Shown here piece by piece: positions 51,158 through 60,038 of a stretch of DNA of 64,000 nt (its first letter is position 1; each line of letters begins with the position of its first letter). The DNA is taken from NCBI GenBank assembly GCA_944330115.1, contig CALVIN010000006.1, positions 62,001 to 126,000 on the forward strand. Direction: 5' to 3'. This DNA comes from an uncultured Clostridia bacterium. GTDB taxonomy: Bacteria; Bacillota; Clostridia; Christensenellales; Borkfalkiaceae. Under the pieces are notes generated by a model. The model saw nothing but the letters and a program-made list of their open reading frames with translations. It had not been told where the DNA came from and made no database searches. The translations under genes were made by a program, and so were the position numbers.

Positions 51158-52231
51158 TCATAGATCAAACGCTATCGCCGTGATGTCGTCGTTGAATTTG
51201 CCGCCGCAGAACTCCTTTAAGTTGCGCTGCAAATTTTTTATAAATTCGTCGGCCGTGCGCGAAACGGAGAGCGTCTTTATTGCCCGCTCGCCGCCGAACA
51301 TCTCGCCGCTTTGGTTTCGGCACTCGGTGACGCCGTCGGTGAGCAGCGCTATAATGTCGCCCTTGGAGTAGGAGAGCGTGTCCTCGAAATACGCGGGGTT
51401 ATCAAACCAGTTGGAGACGGGAGGGGAGTTGAGCGTTATCCTCGTTATGCCGCCCGCCGTCTTGAACAGTATGGGCACGTTGTGCCCCGCCATTGAGTAG
51501 GTTATGCTGCCCGCGTCTATCCTCACGGCCGCCACGGTGACGTAGCTCCTCTCGTCGAGGTTGAGTTCGTTGAATTTAAGGCACAGGCTGCGTATGGCCT
51601 GCGCGGGAGAATATTCCGTCTTGTCGTACGCCGCCTTGACGAATGCCGAAAGCATGCCCGCCGATATGCCCTTGCCCGAAACGTCGGCTATAACGCCGAA
51701 GGCGGAGGAGCCTATCGTATACACGTCGGGAAGGTCGCCGCCTATGCCGCGGCAGGGTATATACATGTATGAATAGCTGTGCCCGGCCGCCCAGTTTCCC
51801 GCGGGCAGCAGGCGCTGCTGTATGTTCTTCGCCGTCGCAAGCTCGCGCGCTATCTCCATTTCAAACGCGCTGTCGATAATTCCCATATACAGCCCGTCGC
51901 CCAGCGGCTTCACGTTCAAATTGAATGCCACGTCGCGCGTGCCCTCTTCGCTCTTCACTTTCAGCAGCACGCGGCGCTGCACCTCCGACTGCGAATAAAA
52001 GCAGTCCTCGAAGGCCTCGCGCGCCGTGCAGTTCTGGGCGCACTGCGAGCTGCCGCAGTTGGCGCTGTCCTCAGCGCAGCAAAAAAATTTTCCCAACTTT
52101 CCCCGCTTTGATGCGGAGGGGAACAGTTCGCGAAATTTTGCGTTGGCAAACACCGCCTTAAGGTCCTTGTCTACCACTATAACGGCGGCAGGCATATTGT
52201 CTATCATACGCCTGTAAAATTTTTCTATCAT
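51158..52231 (-). CDS. PAS-linked PP2C/SpoIIE-type serine phosphatase
   Basis: 357 residues. A PAS domain (about 8-120, MIDNMPAAVIVVDKDLKAVF) includes a cysteine-rich insert (FFCCAEDSANCGSSQCAQNC) that may bind metal or a cofactor. The SpoIIE/PPM phosphatase domain (about 135-357) has GGDLPDVY, VIADVSGKGISAGMLSAF, LLTDGVTE and FNDDITAIAFDL, with the metal-binding Asp residues present. Such proteins sense a signal and dephosphorylate anti-sigma antagonists; the partner is not in the window. Confidence 0.87.
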   Translation of the reverse strand: MIEKFYRRMIDNMPAAVIVVDKDLKAVFANAKFRELFPSASKRGKLGKFFCCAEDSANCGSSQCAQNCTAREAFEDCFYSQSEVQRRVLLKVKSEEGTRDVAFNLNVKPLGDGLYMGIIDSAFEMEIARELATAKNIQQRLLPAGNWAAGHSYSYMYIPCRGIGGDLPDVYTIGSSAFGVIADVSGKGISAGMLSAFVKAAYDKTEYSPAQAIRSLCLKFNELNLDERSYVTVAAVRIDAGSITYSMAGHNVPILFKTAGGITRITLNSPPVSNWFDNPAYFEDTLSYSKGDIIALLTDGVTECRNQSGEMFGGERAIKTLSVSRTADEFIKNLQRNLKEFCGGKFNDDITAIAFDL

Positions 52232-52313
52232 ATCGTCATATATCCCCGCAAGCCCTCATTTTTGCCTCGGGCGCATCGCCGCAGAAGTGCGGCGTTTTTT
52301 TATCGCGCAGATC

Positions 52314-53192
52314 TCAGTCGCCGCGCGGAGGAAGATAAAATCTCAGCCCGCCCTCAACGACGTGCGCCTCCAGCTTCATGCCGTCGTATATCTCGCCCTC
52401 GGCCTGTATGCTGCAAGGCTGTTCGGTCGAAAAGCTCGCGCTCTTCACCCTCGCGGCGGTAACTTCCTTTATGGCGTTTATCTTTCCGCGCATCAGCTTC
52501 AAAAATGCAAAGATGGTTTTAAAACGCGAGATGTAGTCGACCATGAGTATGTCCATATACCCGTCGTCTATCACCGCGTCGGGGAATATCCTTATCCCGC
52601 CGCCTATCTGGTTGCCGTTGCCGAGCGCCGCTATCAGCCCGAAGTGCTTTTCCTTCTTGCCGTCGTATTCCACCGTGAAGTTATAGCTCTTGAAGTGCGC
52701 CAGGCAGTATATCAGGCTGGTGAGGTACTTGCCCTTGCCGCCCCCCTTTTTGGCGTAGGCGTGCTTCAATACGTCCACGTCTATGCCCATGCCCACGGCG
52801 TTTATGCTTCTCAGCCCGTTGGAAAGCTCTATATAATCTATCCTCTCGGGCGCGCGGAAGGCGATGAGCTGCGCCGCGCTCTTTATGTCCGTCGGTATTT
52901 TGGCCGCCACGGCAAAGTCGTTGCCCGTGCCGGAGGGTATCAGCCCCAAACAGCAGTTGTCAAAGTCCTTTATGCCGTTCAGAACTTCGTGCAGCGTGCC
53001 GTCGCCGCCCATCACAACTATCGTGCGCTCTTTTTTATCTGATGTAAGCCTCTCGGCAATGCTCTTTGCGTGCCCCTTGTTCTGCGTGTGGTGAACGGTA
53101 ACGCTCTTTCCCGCGCTCGCAAACACCTCTTCAACGGTGTGCAGATCGCTCTCCTTCGTGCGCGCGGAATTAACTATAATATCGTACGTCAT
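52314..53192 (-). CDS. YegS/DgkB-family lipid kinase
   Basis: 292 residues with the diacylglycerol-kinase catalytic motif VVMGGDGTLHEVLNG (about 58-72), IPSGTGNDFA and the C-terminal beta domain (KSASFSTEQPCSIQAEGEIY). Phosphorylates diacylglycerol or a related lipid at the membrane. It lies upstream of the phosphatase gene on the same strand, with an 82-bp gap holding a CGCCGCA/TGCGGCG hairpin followed by T residues on the plus strand. Substrate inferred from family. Confidence 0.88.
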   Translation of the reverse strand: MTYDIIVNSARTKESDLHTVEEVFASAGKSVTVHHTQNKGHAKSIAERLTSDKKERTIVVMGGDGTLHEVLNGIKDFDNCCLGLIPSGTGNDFAVAAKIPTDIKSAAQLIAFRAPERIDYIELSNGLRSINAVGMGIDVDVLKHAYAKKGGGKGKYLTSLIYCLAHFKSYNFTVEYDGKKEKHFGLIAALGNGNQIGGGIRIFPDAVIDDGYMDILMVDYISRFKTIFAFLKLMRGKINAIKEVTAARVKSASFSTEQPCSIQAEGEIYDGMKLEAHVVEGGLRFYLPPRGD

Positions 53193-53468
53193 CTGTCATC
53201 CCTGTCATCGTCTGCGTGCGGCGCGTGCCGCCATACACATAAATTCTGCAAAAATTGCCAAATATGCAAATCAATTATATACCAAATAATTTATAATTGC
53301 AATAATTTTAAATTACTGCTATAATAAATTCAGCGCAGAGCAAATATTGCGGGCGGATGAACGCCCTTTTAATATATAACGTCTGTAATGCCGCATGCGG
53401 CGGCGTGCGGGGCCGTAAAAGGCACCGTAAACCCGCCCGCTTTTTGCGGCATGAAGGGGAGAGAGGAT

Positions 53469-54821
53469 ATGATCGAAACTTTACCGAAAAAACTTGTTGA
53501 ACTTGCAAAGGCGTGCCCCTTCCCGCTGTATGTGGTGGGCGGCACCTGCAGGGAATATCTCTCGTCGATGTTCCCTTTAAAGCCCGACTACGATATCTGC
53601 GCGCCCGTCCCGCCCGAAACCTTTGCCGCCAAGGCCGAGGAGTTCGGGTTTGCAAAGTGCGCGGTATACAAAAATACCGGCACCGTGAAGATGCAGACGG
53701 ATGACGGCGGCGACTATGAGTTCACCTCCTTCCGTTCGGATAAGTATGTGCGCGGCGTGCACAAGCCCGCAAACATATACTTCACCGAGGACATAAACCT
53801 CGACGCCCGCCGCCGCGACTTCACCTGCAACGCCGTGTATTACGACATAAAGGAGCAAAAATTCATCGATCCCCTCGGCGGCATCGGCGATATACAGCGC
53901 AAGGTGCTGCGCACGGTGGCTCCCGCCGAAAAGGTGTTCGGCGAAGACGGTTTAAGATTGCTGCGCCTGGCGCGCATGTGCGGCGCCACGGGCTTCCGCC
54001 CCGACGAAGAGTGCATGGAGGGCGCCCGCCATAACTGCCGGCTGATACGCGACATCTCCGCCGAGCGCATATACGACGAATTCCGCTATATCCTGCGCGC
54101 CGACGGCATATACGGCGTAAAATACGGCCAGTACGCCGCACTGTGCATAATGCGTGATACGGGCGTGCTCGGCATGATACTGCCCGAACTCTCCCTCGGC
54201 GCGGGCATGACCCAGCGCCAGGACTTCCACATGTACGACGTTCTGGAGCACTCGCTGCGCTGCGTTATGTACGCCCCCGACGATATTCGCCTCGCCGCGC
54301 TGCTGCACGACGTGGGCAAGCCCTATTGCAAGGTGCTCACGGGCAGCTACCACGGCCACGAAAAGGAGGGTGCGCGCATCGCGCGCGAGATATGCGCCCG
54401 CCTCAAGGTGCCCAAAAAGCTCACCGAAGAGACGGTGCGCCTCATAGAGCTGCACATGTACGACGTCGACTGCAAGGCGCGCGAAAGCAAGATAAGGCGC
54501 ATGATAGTCTCCAACCGCGACATATTCTTCAAGCTCGTGGCGCTCAAACAGGCCGACTATTCCGCCTGCCGCGACGATCTGTCGGAGGCCCCCGTAATAA
54601 CCAAGTGGAGGGAGATATACGGCAACATGGTCGCCGAAAAGGTGCCCTTCAACCTGCGCGAACTCAAAATCAAGGGCGACGAGCTCATAGCCGCCGGCAT
54701 CCCGCGCGACAAGTGCGGCAAGGTGCTCGACAGGCTGCTGCTGGAGTGCGCCGCCTTCCCTCAGCTCAACGAGCGCAACAAACTGATGATAATAGCAAAG
54801 CGCGTCGTGCGCGACGTGTAA
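53469..54821 (+). CDS. cca: CCA tRNA nucleotidyltransferase with HD domain
   Basis: 450 residues from ATG 53469 (GAGAGG upstream). The nucleotidyltransferase head has YVVGGTCREYL, PDYDICAP (the DxD metal ligands), RRRDFTCNAVYYD and FGEDGLRLLRLARM. An HD domain follows (LAALLHDVGKP). Adds or repairs the CCA end of tRNAs; the HD part may process 2',3'-phosphates. The length fits clostridial enzymes. Confidence 0.9.
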   Translation: MIETLPKKLVELAKACPFPLYVVGGTCREYLSSMFPLKPDYDICAPVPPETFAAKAEEFGFAKCAVYKNTGTVKMQTDDGGDYEFTSFRSDKYVRGVHKPANIYFTEDINLDARRRDFTCNAVYYDIKEQKFIDPLGGIGDIQRKVLRTVAPAEKVFGEDGLRLLRLARMCGATGFRPDEECMEGARHNCRLIRDISAERIYDEFRYILRADGIYGVKYGQYAALCIMRDTGVLGMILPELSLGAGMTQRQDFHMYDVLEHSLRCVMYAPDDIRLAALLHDVGKPYCKVLTGSYHGHEKEGARIAREICARLKVPKKLTEETVRLIELHMYDVDCKARESKIRRMIVSNRDIFFKLVALKQADYSACRDDLSEAPVITKWREIYGNMVAEKVPFNLRELKIKGDELIAAGIPRDKCGKVLDRLLLECAAFPQLNERNKLMIIAKRVVRDV

Positions 54822-54923
54822 ATTTTCGTGCGGCCGCCATGCCGCGCCTGCGCCGTGCGCGCCTTTTCGCGGCTTTAAGCGGCGCAAAAAACTTACGGAA
54901 AAAATATGGAGGAGTAATTTAAT

Positions 54924-56069
54924 ATGACCGATGTTCTGGTGATTATCGCCATAGTGGTGGGCGTGGCCTGCCTTGCCGCCACTGTCTTCGTGGGCATAAA
55001 GGTGAAGAACAGCTCCGCCTCAGAGAACGAAAAGTGGCTGGAGGAGATAACGCGCAGCCTCATCAAGCTCGAGGCCGCCTCGGGCGAGGCCGCAAGGGTT
55101 GCCCAGGCGCAGGAGGCGCGCATAAACGACTTAAAAAAGAAGCTCGACGACGACTTGAAGTACATAACCGAAAGCACCGCGCGCAGCGTAGAAAATATCC
55201 GCGCAATGGTGGAGGAGAAGCTGGCCGCAACGCTCGAGGGCAAGCTCTCAAACAGCTACAAGATTATAAACGAGCAGCTCGAAAAGGTGTATAAGGGCAT
55301 AGGCGAGGTAAACACGCTCGCCGCCAACGTCACCGATATAAAAAAGCTCTTTTCCAACGTAAAGCTGCGCGGCACCTGGGGCGAGGTACAGCTGGGCACG
55401 CTGCTCTCGCAGATGCTCGCGCCCAATCAATACGCCTCGTCGGTTAAGGTCGACGCCCGCAGCGACGGCATGGTCGACTTCGCCGTCCGCCTTCCCTCGC
55501 GCGACGAGCGCACCGTGTGGCTGCCCATAGACAGCAAGTTCCCCATAGAGGAATATACCAGATTTGTGGACGCGACCGACAAAGACCAGGCGGCGCTCGC
55601 CCTAAAAAGGCTGGCCCAGGCGGTAAAACTGCAGGCCGACAGCATCGCCTCAAAGTATATCTTCCCGCCCTCGACAACCGATTTTGCCGTGATGTATCTG
55701 CCGCTCGAGGGGCTGTATGCCGAAATAACCAAGCTCCCCGAACTCGACGGGTACCTCCGCAGGCGCCGCGTGCTGGCGTGCGGCCCCACAAACCTCAGCG
55801 CGCTGCTCTCTACCCTGCAGACGGGCTTTAAAACGGTGGCCATCGAAAAGCGTTCTGGCGAGCTGTGGCAGCTTCTCGCCGCCTTCAAGGTGCAGTTCGA
55901 TAAGTTCACGCAGATACTCGAAAAGACGGGCAAAAAACTGCAGGAGGCGCAGAACACCATAGAGGAGGCGGGCAGGCGCACGCGCACCATCTCAAACAAG
56001 CTGCGCTCCGTGGCCGATATAGGCGACGCCGAGGCCGAAAATCTGCTCTCCGACGGCGACGGGGAATAA
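54924..56069 (+). CDS. rmuC: RmuC-family DNA recombination protein
   Basis: 381 residues. One N-terminal membrane helix (about 3-24) is followed by a coiled coil (about 30-110) and the RmuC nuclease-like domain (about 140-320: LRGTWGEVQLGTLLSQML, VWLPIDSKFPIEEY, FAVMYLPLEGLYAEI, VLACGPTNLSALLSTL). Proposed to limit inversions at repeats. GGAGG precedes the ATG. A strong terminator follows at 56101. Confidence 0.9.
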   Translation: MTDVLVIIAIVVGVACLAATVFVGIKVKNSSASENEKWLEEITRSLIKLEAASGEAARVAQAQEARINDLKKKLDDDLKYITESTARSVENIRAMVEEKLAATLEGKLSNSYKIINEQLEKVYKGIGEVNTLAANVTDIKKLFSNVKLRGTWGEVQLGTLLSQMLAPNQYASSVKVDARSDGMVDFAVRLPSRDERTVWLPIDSKFPIEEYTRFVDATDKDQAALALKRLAQAVKLQADSIASKYIFPPSTTDFAVMYLPLEGLYAEITKLPELDGYLRRRRVLACGPTNLSALLSTLQTGFKTVAIEKRSGELWQLLAAFKVQFDKFTQILEKTGKKLQEAQNTIEEAGRRTRTISNKLRSVADIGDAEAENLLSDGDGE

Positions 56070-56100
56070 AACATGTGTTCCGCTTTAAAAGCGTTATAAG

Positions 56101-56145
56101 TGGGCGGGGAGGCGCAAAACTTTGCGCCTCCCCGCCCCGTTTTTG
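56101..56145 (+). terminator. terminator after rmuC
   Basis: GGGCGGGGAGGCGCAAA pairs with TTTGCGCCTCCCCGCCC and is followed by TTTTT. Confidence 0.85.
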
Positions 56146-56146
56146 A

Positions 56147-56175
56147 TTGACAATTTATTTTTATTATAGTAGAAT
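56147..56175 (+). promoter_or_regulatory. promoter of rpsF-ssb-rpsR
   Basis: TTGACA (56147-56152), 17 nt, TAGAAT (56170-56175), about 110 nt before rpsF. Confidence 0.7.
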
Positions 56176-56236
56176 TTATAGGCTGATGTGCTGTGCCCGT
56201 TGGCATGGCTTTCGGTGCGCGGTATTCCGCGCTTAC

Positions 56237-56269
56237 CTTGCGTGCATGGTTTAAGGCACGCCGAATAAG
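56237..56269 (+). promoter_or_regulatory. possible S6:S18-binding leader motif
   Basis: CTT-GCGTGC, 10-nt loop, GCACGC then CGAAT-AAG forms a stem with an unpaired CCG-type bulge on the 3' side, directly upstream of the rpsF ribosome site. This resembles the S6:S18 autoregulatory motif known in rpsF leaders. Confidence 0.45.
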
Positions 56270-56285
56270 ACCGGGAGGTAAAAAA

Positions 56286-56567
56286 ATGAAATCTTACGAA
56301 ATGCTGTACGTTATCGACAATTCCGTCGCCGACGAAGCCAAAGACGCACTCGTAGCCAAATTCGAGGGCATCGTAACTTCCATGGGCGGCGAACTTGTTT
56401 CAACGGACAAGTGGGGTTCCAAGAAGCTGCCCTATGCCATTCAGTATAAGAATGACGGCTTCTTTGTGCTTATGAAGTTCAATTCGGAACCCGCCGTTGT
56501 AAGCGAGCTCGACAGAATTGCAGGCCTTTCTGATGAGATACTTCGCAGAATGATCGTCAAGGCCTGA
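56286..56567 (+). CDS. rpsF: ribosomal protein S6
   Basis: 93 residues from ATG 56286 (GGGAGG upstream); the frame is open upstream through the leader. KSYEMLYVIDNSVADEAKDA at the N-terminus and WGSKKLPYAIQYKNDGFFVL in the middle are typical. It binds S18 in the 30S platform. First gene of rpsF-ssb-rpsR. The 306-bp gap to ssb is unusually long and filled with repeats. Confidence 0.95.
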   Translation: MKSYEMLYVIDNSVADEAKDALVAKFEGIVTSMGGELVSTDKWGSKKLPYAIQYKNDGFFVLMKFNSEPAVVSELDRIAGLSDEILRRMIVKA

Positions 56568-56690
56568 ATTTGACTTATATACTGCGCAATACAGTGTCGC
56601 GCTTGCGGCGTTGCCGCGGTCACGTACGTTTATGTACGCTCCCTTGCAGCGTCCTCGCGCTCCTTGTCTTGCTTGCATCTAAGCCAAATT
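56567..56690. repeat. structured 125-bp repeat, copy 3 (after rpsF)
   Basis: The terminal arms AATTTGACTTA (56567-56577) and TAAGCCAAATT (56680-56690) pair at 10 of 11 positions, yet are unlike the arms of the grpE copies. The internal hairpin is CGTAC/GTACG where the grpE copies have CTTAC/GTAAG. It starts within the rpsF stop codon and shares CTCCTTGTCTTGCTTGC. Confidence 0.75.
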
Positions 56691-56732
56691 ACATTTAAAT
56701 TATTTGCGTCGCAATACTTTGTCGCGCCACAC
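56691..56732. repeat. truncated fourth copy of the structured repeat
   Basis: GCGTCGCAATACTTTGTCGC matches the 5' part of the family and then stops where a CTCCCC-type repeat begins. The tandem arrangement mirrors the grpE-dnaK gap. Confidence 0.6.
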
Positions 56733-56738
56733 ACATTT

Positions 56739-56790
56739 TACCGCCCCTTTGAGGGGAGGTGGCACGAAGTGCCGGAGGGGTTTCACCTTT
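56739..56790. repeat. CTCCCC-type intergenic repeat, copy 4
   Basis: CCCCTTTGAGGGGAGGTGGC then ACGAAGTGCCGGAGGGGTTTCA, in the rpsF-ssb gap. Confidence 0.65.
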
Positions 56791-56873
56791 CCCGCAACGT
56801 ATTGCCGCGATATATCTTATCTTTCAGTTCATACTTTTGCATAAAGCATAACCACCATACAAGGGGGTAAATA

Positions 56874-57293
56874 ATGAATAAAGTATTTTTGATCGGAAAC
56901 TTAACGCGCGATCCCGAACTTTCCGAAACCCAGTCGGGCATATCGGTGTGCCGCTTCGGCATAGCCGTAAACCGCCGCTCGGGCTCTTCCGACGGGGAGC
57001 GCAAGGCCGATTTTTACAACGTGACTGCATGGCGCGGCCTGGGCGAAACGGTAGCCCGCTACGCCAAAAAGGGCAACAAGGTGGCCGTTCTCGGCAATAT
57101 CGAGCTGAGAACTTACGAAGACAGGGACGGCGTTGAGCGCATGTCGGTAGATGTCATTGCGTCCGATGTCGAGTTCCTCACTCCCAAGGGCGCCAGCGAC
57201 GACAGCGGAGATTATTCTCCCGCGCCCGCCCGCACCGAAAGAAAGAAGCCCTCTCTGCAGTCCTTCGACGACGACGGCGATATTCCCTTCTGA
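56874..57293 (+). CDS. ssb: single-stranded DNA-binding protein
   Basis: 139 residues. The OB fold (1-105) has NKVFLIGNLTRDPELSETQS, FGIAVNRR and VAVLGNIELRTYEDRDG. A disordered linker follows, and the acidic tip DDDGDIPF (the protein-interaction tail) ends the protein. GGGGG lies before the ATG. The position between rpsF and rpsR is the usual Firmicutes order. Confidence 0.95.
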   Translation: MNKVFLIGNLTRDPELSETQSGISVCRFGIAVNRRSGSSDGERKADFYNVTAWRGLGETVARYAKKGNKVAVLGNIELRTYEDRDGVERMSVDVIASDVEFLTPKGASDDSGDYSPAPARTERKKPSLQSFDDDGDIPF

Positions 57294-57359
57294 TAATACC
57301 GCCAAAGTACGTTCACACCGCGGCTTAAAACCGCTTTCAATTTTAAAAAGGAGTATATC

Positions 57360-57608
57360 ATGGAAGAAAATAGGCCCGTAAGAAAGAATTTCAAAAAGTC
57401 TTCGCGCAAAAAGGTCTGCGTGTTCTGCCAGGAGAAGGTGGAAGTTATCGACTACAAAGATGTTGCGCGTTTAAAGAAGTTCATCACCGAGGGTGGTAAA
57501 ATAGTTCCCCGCCGCATGAGCGGTACGTGCGCAAAGCACCAGCGCGAGCTCTCCAAGGCTATCAAGCGCGCAAGGGTAGCTGCTCTCCTTCCCTTCAAGG
57601 GTGAATAA
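57360..57608 (+). CDS. rpsR: ribosomal protein S18
   Basis: 82 residues. It carries the zinc-binding type of N-terminus ([10 protein letters not shown] with a third Cys in [10 protein letters not shown]) and the conserved core [20 protein letters not shown] then RAVAALLPF-like end. AAGGAG precedes the ATG. Pairs with S6. A terminator follows. Confidence 0.95.
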   Translation: MEENRPVRKNFKKSSRKKVCVFCQEKVEVIDYKDVARLKKFITEGGKIVPRRMSGTCAKHQRELSKAIKRARVAALLPFKGE

Positions 57609-57656
57609 TTGTGCCTCTGCGCGCGCATAGCGCCTCAAAAGGCAGGTAAAAAGGTT

Positions 57657-57690
57657 AAAAATGCCGTGTGAAACCCGCACGGCATTTTTT
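57657..57690 (+). terminator. terminator after rpsR
   Basis: ATGCCGTG and its complement GCACGGCAT form the stem, followed by TTTTTT. Confidence 0.8.
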
Positions 57691-57737
57691 GTAATGTAAA
57701 AATATTTTGTATGGCGTTAAAACTATAATAATTTACC

Positions 57738-58038
57738 TTCCTCCCCTCTTTGAGGACGACCCCCCTAAAAATACCTCCCCTTCGAGGTGACTACAATAAT
57801 TTACCTCCCCTTCGAGGGGAGGTGTCACGAAGTGACGGAGGGGTTTCATATTCAAACAAATGGAACCCCACCCTACCCTCCCCTCAAAGGGGAGGTATAG
57901 TGGGCGAGCGTTCTGCATAAATTTTATTCGCCTCCCCTTCGAGGGGAGGTGTCACGAAGTGACGGAGGGGTTTCACTCGCCGTCCCTATAGGGAAGGTGG
58001 CATATATGAACATCGCGAATATATGCCGGAAGGGTTAA
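57738..58038. repeat. array of CTCCCC-type repeats, copy 5
   Basis: At least four partial or full units in direct and inverted orientation, with ACCTCCCCTTCGAGGGGAGG then TGTCACGAAGTGACGGAGGG as the basic unit, twice nearly identical (57800-57846 and 57932-57976). It fills the gap between rpsR and the convergent YggS gene; no coding sequence. Confidence 0.75.
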
Positions 58039-58066
58039 AGACTATATCAAAGTAAAAAACCACATC

Positions 58067-58107
58067 AAAAGGCCGCGCGGCGCAAATTTGCGCCGCGCGG
58101 CCTTTTT
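58067..58107. terminator. bidirectional terminator
   Basis: AAAAGGCCGCGCGGCGCAAA pairs with TTTGCGCCGCGCGGCCTTTT. Confidence 0.8.
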
Positions 58108-58159
58108 CATACTCATAAATAACTTTTAAAAACAATGGCAGGCATAAGTCGGCCAAAGC

Positions 58160-58825
58160 TCAAGCATAGTGCCTCGGGCCGAAGATGGAGGTGCCCAGGC
58201 GCACCATGTTCGAGCCGCACTCCACGCACAGCTTCCAGTCGCCGCTCATGCCCATGGAGAGGTACTCTATGTTGCCGTCTCTGTCGCGCAGCTTTTCAAA
58301 AAGCTCGCGCATCTTCATGGCGAGCGGGCGCAGCACGGTCTCGTCGTCGGTGAAGGGCAGCATGGCCATCAGCCCCTTTACCTTAAGCGCCGGCATTGCC
58401 GAGATCTTTTGGTAGGCCTCCTGCCCGTCGTCGTATTCAAAGCCGCCCTTGCTCTCCTCGTTGCCTATGTTTATCTGAATAAGGCAGTCCGAAACAACGC
58501 CCGCGCGCTCGCTGCGCTTGGATATCTCCTCGGCGAGCTCGAGCCTGTCTACCGACTGATATAGGTATGTCTTTCCAATCAGGTACTTCACCTTGTTGGT
58601 CTGCAGGTGGCCTATAAAGTGGCGGTTGGGGTTGCCGCATATCCCGTCGTATTTGTCCCTGAACTCCTGCACGTGGTTGTCGCCTATGTCGGTTATGCCC
58701 GCGGCTATCGCGCGGTTAATGTCCTCGACCGTCTGCGTTTTAACGGCGGCCACCAGCGTCACCTTTTCGCCGAAAGGGTTTGTGCCCACCTCGGCAAGCA
58801 ATTTTTTTACGTTTTCTTCTATCAT
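58160..58825 (-). CDS. YggS/PROSC-family PLP-binding protein
   Basis: 221 residues from ATG 58825 (GAGG 5 nt upstream; an ATG two codons earlier is too close to it). PLP-lysine motif VTLVAAVKTQT, then IGDNHVQEFRDK, RHFIGHLQTNK, CLIQINIGNEESKGG, and the C-terminal YLSMGMSGDW and VRLGTSIFG. It controls pyridoxal phosphate homeostasis and has no known catalytic reaction. Alone on the minus strand, downstream of the leu genes. Confidence 0.92.
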   Translation of the reverse strand: MIEENVKKLLAEVGTNPFGEKVTLVAAVKTQTVEDINRAIAAGITDIGDNHVQEFRDKYDGICGNPNRHFIGHLQTNKVKYLIGKTYLYQSVDRLELAEEISKRSERAGVVSDCLIQINIGNEESKGGFEYDDGQEAYQKISAMPALKVKGLMAMLPFTDDETVLRPLAMKMRELFEKLRDRDGNIEYLSMGMSGDWKLCVECGSNMVRLGTSIFGPRHYA

Positions 58826-58943
58826 ATACATGCCTCATATGGCGCCGCGGAGCGGGGCATGCCCCGCTCCGCGGCTCTCTGTCAAAAAATTATGATATCA
58901 AATTATATTATCAAAAAATGGCACTATTTGCGCATTTTTGCAA

Positions 58944-60017
58944 TTATATATTGTCACAAACAAGCTGTGCCATCTCGCTTCCCTTCACCTTGGTGCAGCC
59001 CTCGCTCATGATGTCGGCGGTGCGGTAGCCGAGCGCGAGCACCTTTTCTATCGCGGCGACTATCGCGTCGTATTCCTCGGTGAGGGAGAAGCTGTCGCGC
59101 AGCATCATGCCCGCGGCAAGTATGGTGGCGATGGGGTTGGCCACGTCCTGCCCCGCAATGTCGGGCGCCGAGCCGTGTATGGGCTCGTACAGGCCGCACT
59201 TTGTGTCGCCCAAAGAGGAGGAGGCGAGCATGCCTATCGAGCCCGTCACCTGCGCCGCCTCGTCGGAGAGTATGTCGCCGAAGATGTTGGAGGTCACCAC
59301 CACGTCGAACTGCGCGGGGTTCTTCACTATCTGCATGGCCATATTGTCCACAAGCACGTCTGTCACTTCCACTTCGGGGTAGTGCTTTGCGGCGTATTCG
59401 TGCACCGTCTTTCTCCATAGGCGGGAGCTCTCGAGCACGTTGGCCTTATCCACCGATACGAGCTTTTTGCTGCGCTTCATGGCAAGTTCGCAGGCTATCC
59501 TCGTTATGCGCTCTATCTCGGGCACCGAATATTTTTCGGTGTCCCACGCATACTCGGCGCCGTTCTCCTCGCCCCTGCCGCGCTCGCCGAAGTATATACC
59601 GCCGATGAGCTCGCGCACGATGATTATTTCAACGCCGTTTTTCACAAGTTCATATTTTAAGGGCGAGGCGTGTGCAAGGCTTGCCCAGAGTTTGGCGGGG
59701 CGTATGTTGGAATACAGCCCCATTGCCTTGCGTATGCCCAAAAGTCCCTTTTCGGGGCGTTTGTCGCCAGGCAGGTTGTCCCACTTGTATCCGCCCACCG
59801 CGCCGAGCAGCACAGAGTCGGATGCAAGGCACTTGTCGATGGTAAACTGAGGCAGCGGGTTGCCGTAGTTGTCTATCGCCACGCCGCCTATTGGCAGCTC
59901 TTCAAATGTAAAGGTATGCCCATATTTTTCGCCTATCTTATTCAAAACTTTTATCGCGCCCGCGCATATCTCGGGTCCGATCCCGTCGCCCGAAAGCACG
60001 GCAATATTATAATTCAT
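58944..60017 (-). CDS. leuB: 3-isopropylmalate dehydrogenase
   Basis: 357 residues. NAD-dependent oxidative decarboxylation of 3-isopropylmalate in leucine synthesis. Shows [35 protein letters not shown], the substrate-binding [20 protein letters not shown] stretch, and [18 protein letters not shown] for NAD binding. Third of leuC-leuD-leuB on the minus strand, but separated from leuD by a 0.7-kb mosaic repeat, so it may need another promoter. Confidence 0.95.
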   Translation of the reverse strand: MNYNIAVLSGDGIGPEICAGAIKVLNKIGEKYGHTFTFEELPIGGVAIDNYGNPLPQFTIDKCLASDSVLLGAVGGYKWDNLPGDKRPEKGLLGIRKAMGLYSNIRPAKLWASLAHASPLKYELVKNGVEIIIVRELIGGIYFGERGRGEENGAEYAWDTEKYSVPEIERITRIACELAMKRSKKLVSVDKANVLESSRLWRKTVHEYAAKHYPEVEVTDVLVDNMAMQIVKNPAQFDVVVTSNIFGDILSDEAAQVTGSIGMLASSSLGDTKCGLYEPIHGSAPDIAGQDVANPIATILAAGMMLRDSFSLTEEYDAIVAAIEKVLALGYRTADIMSEGCTKVKGSEMAQLVCDNI

Positions 60018-60038
60018 TTCAATCTACTCCATAATAAA

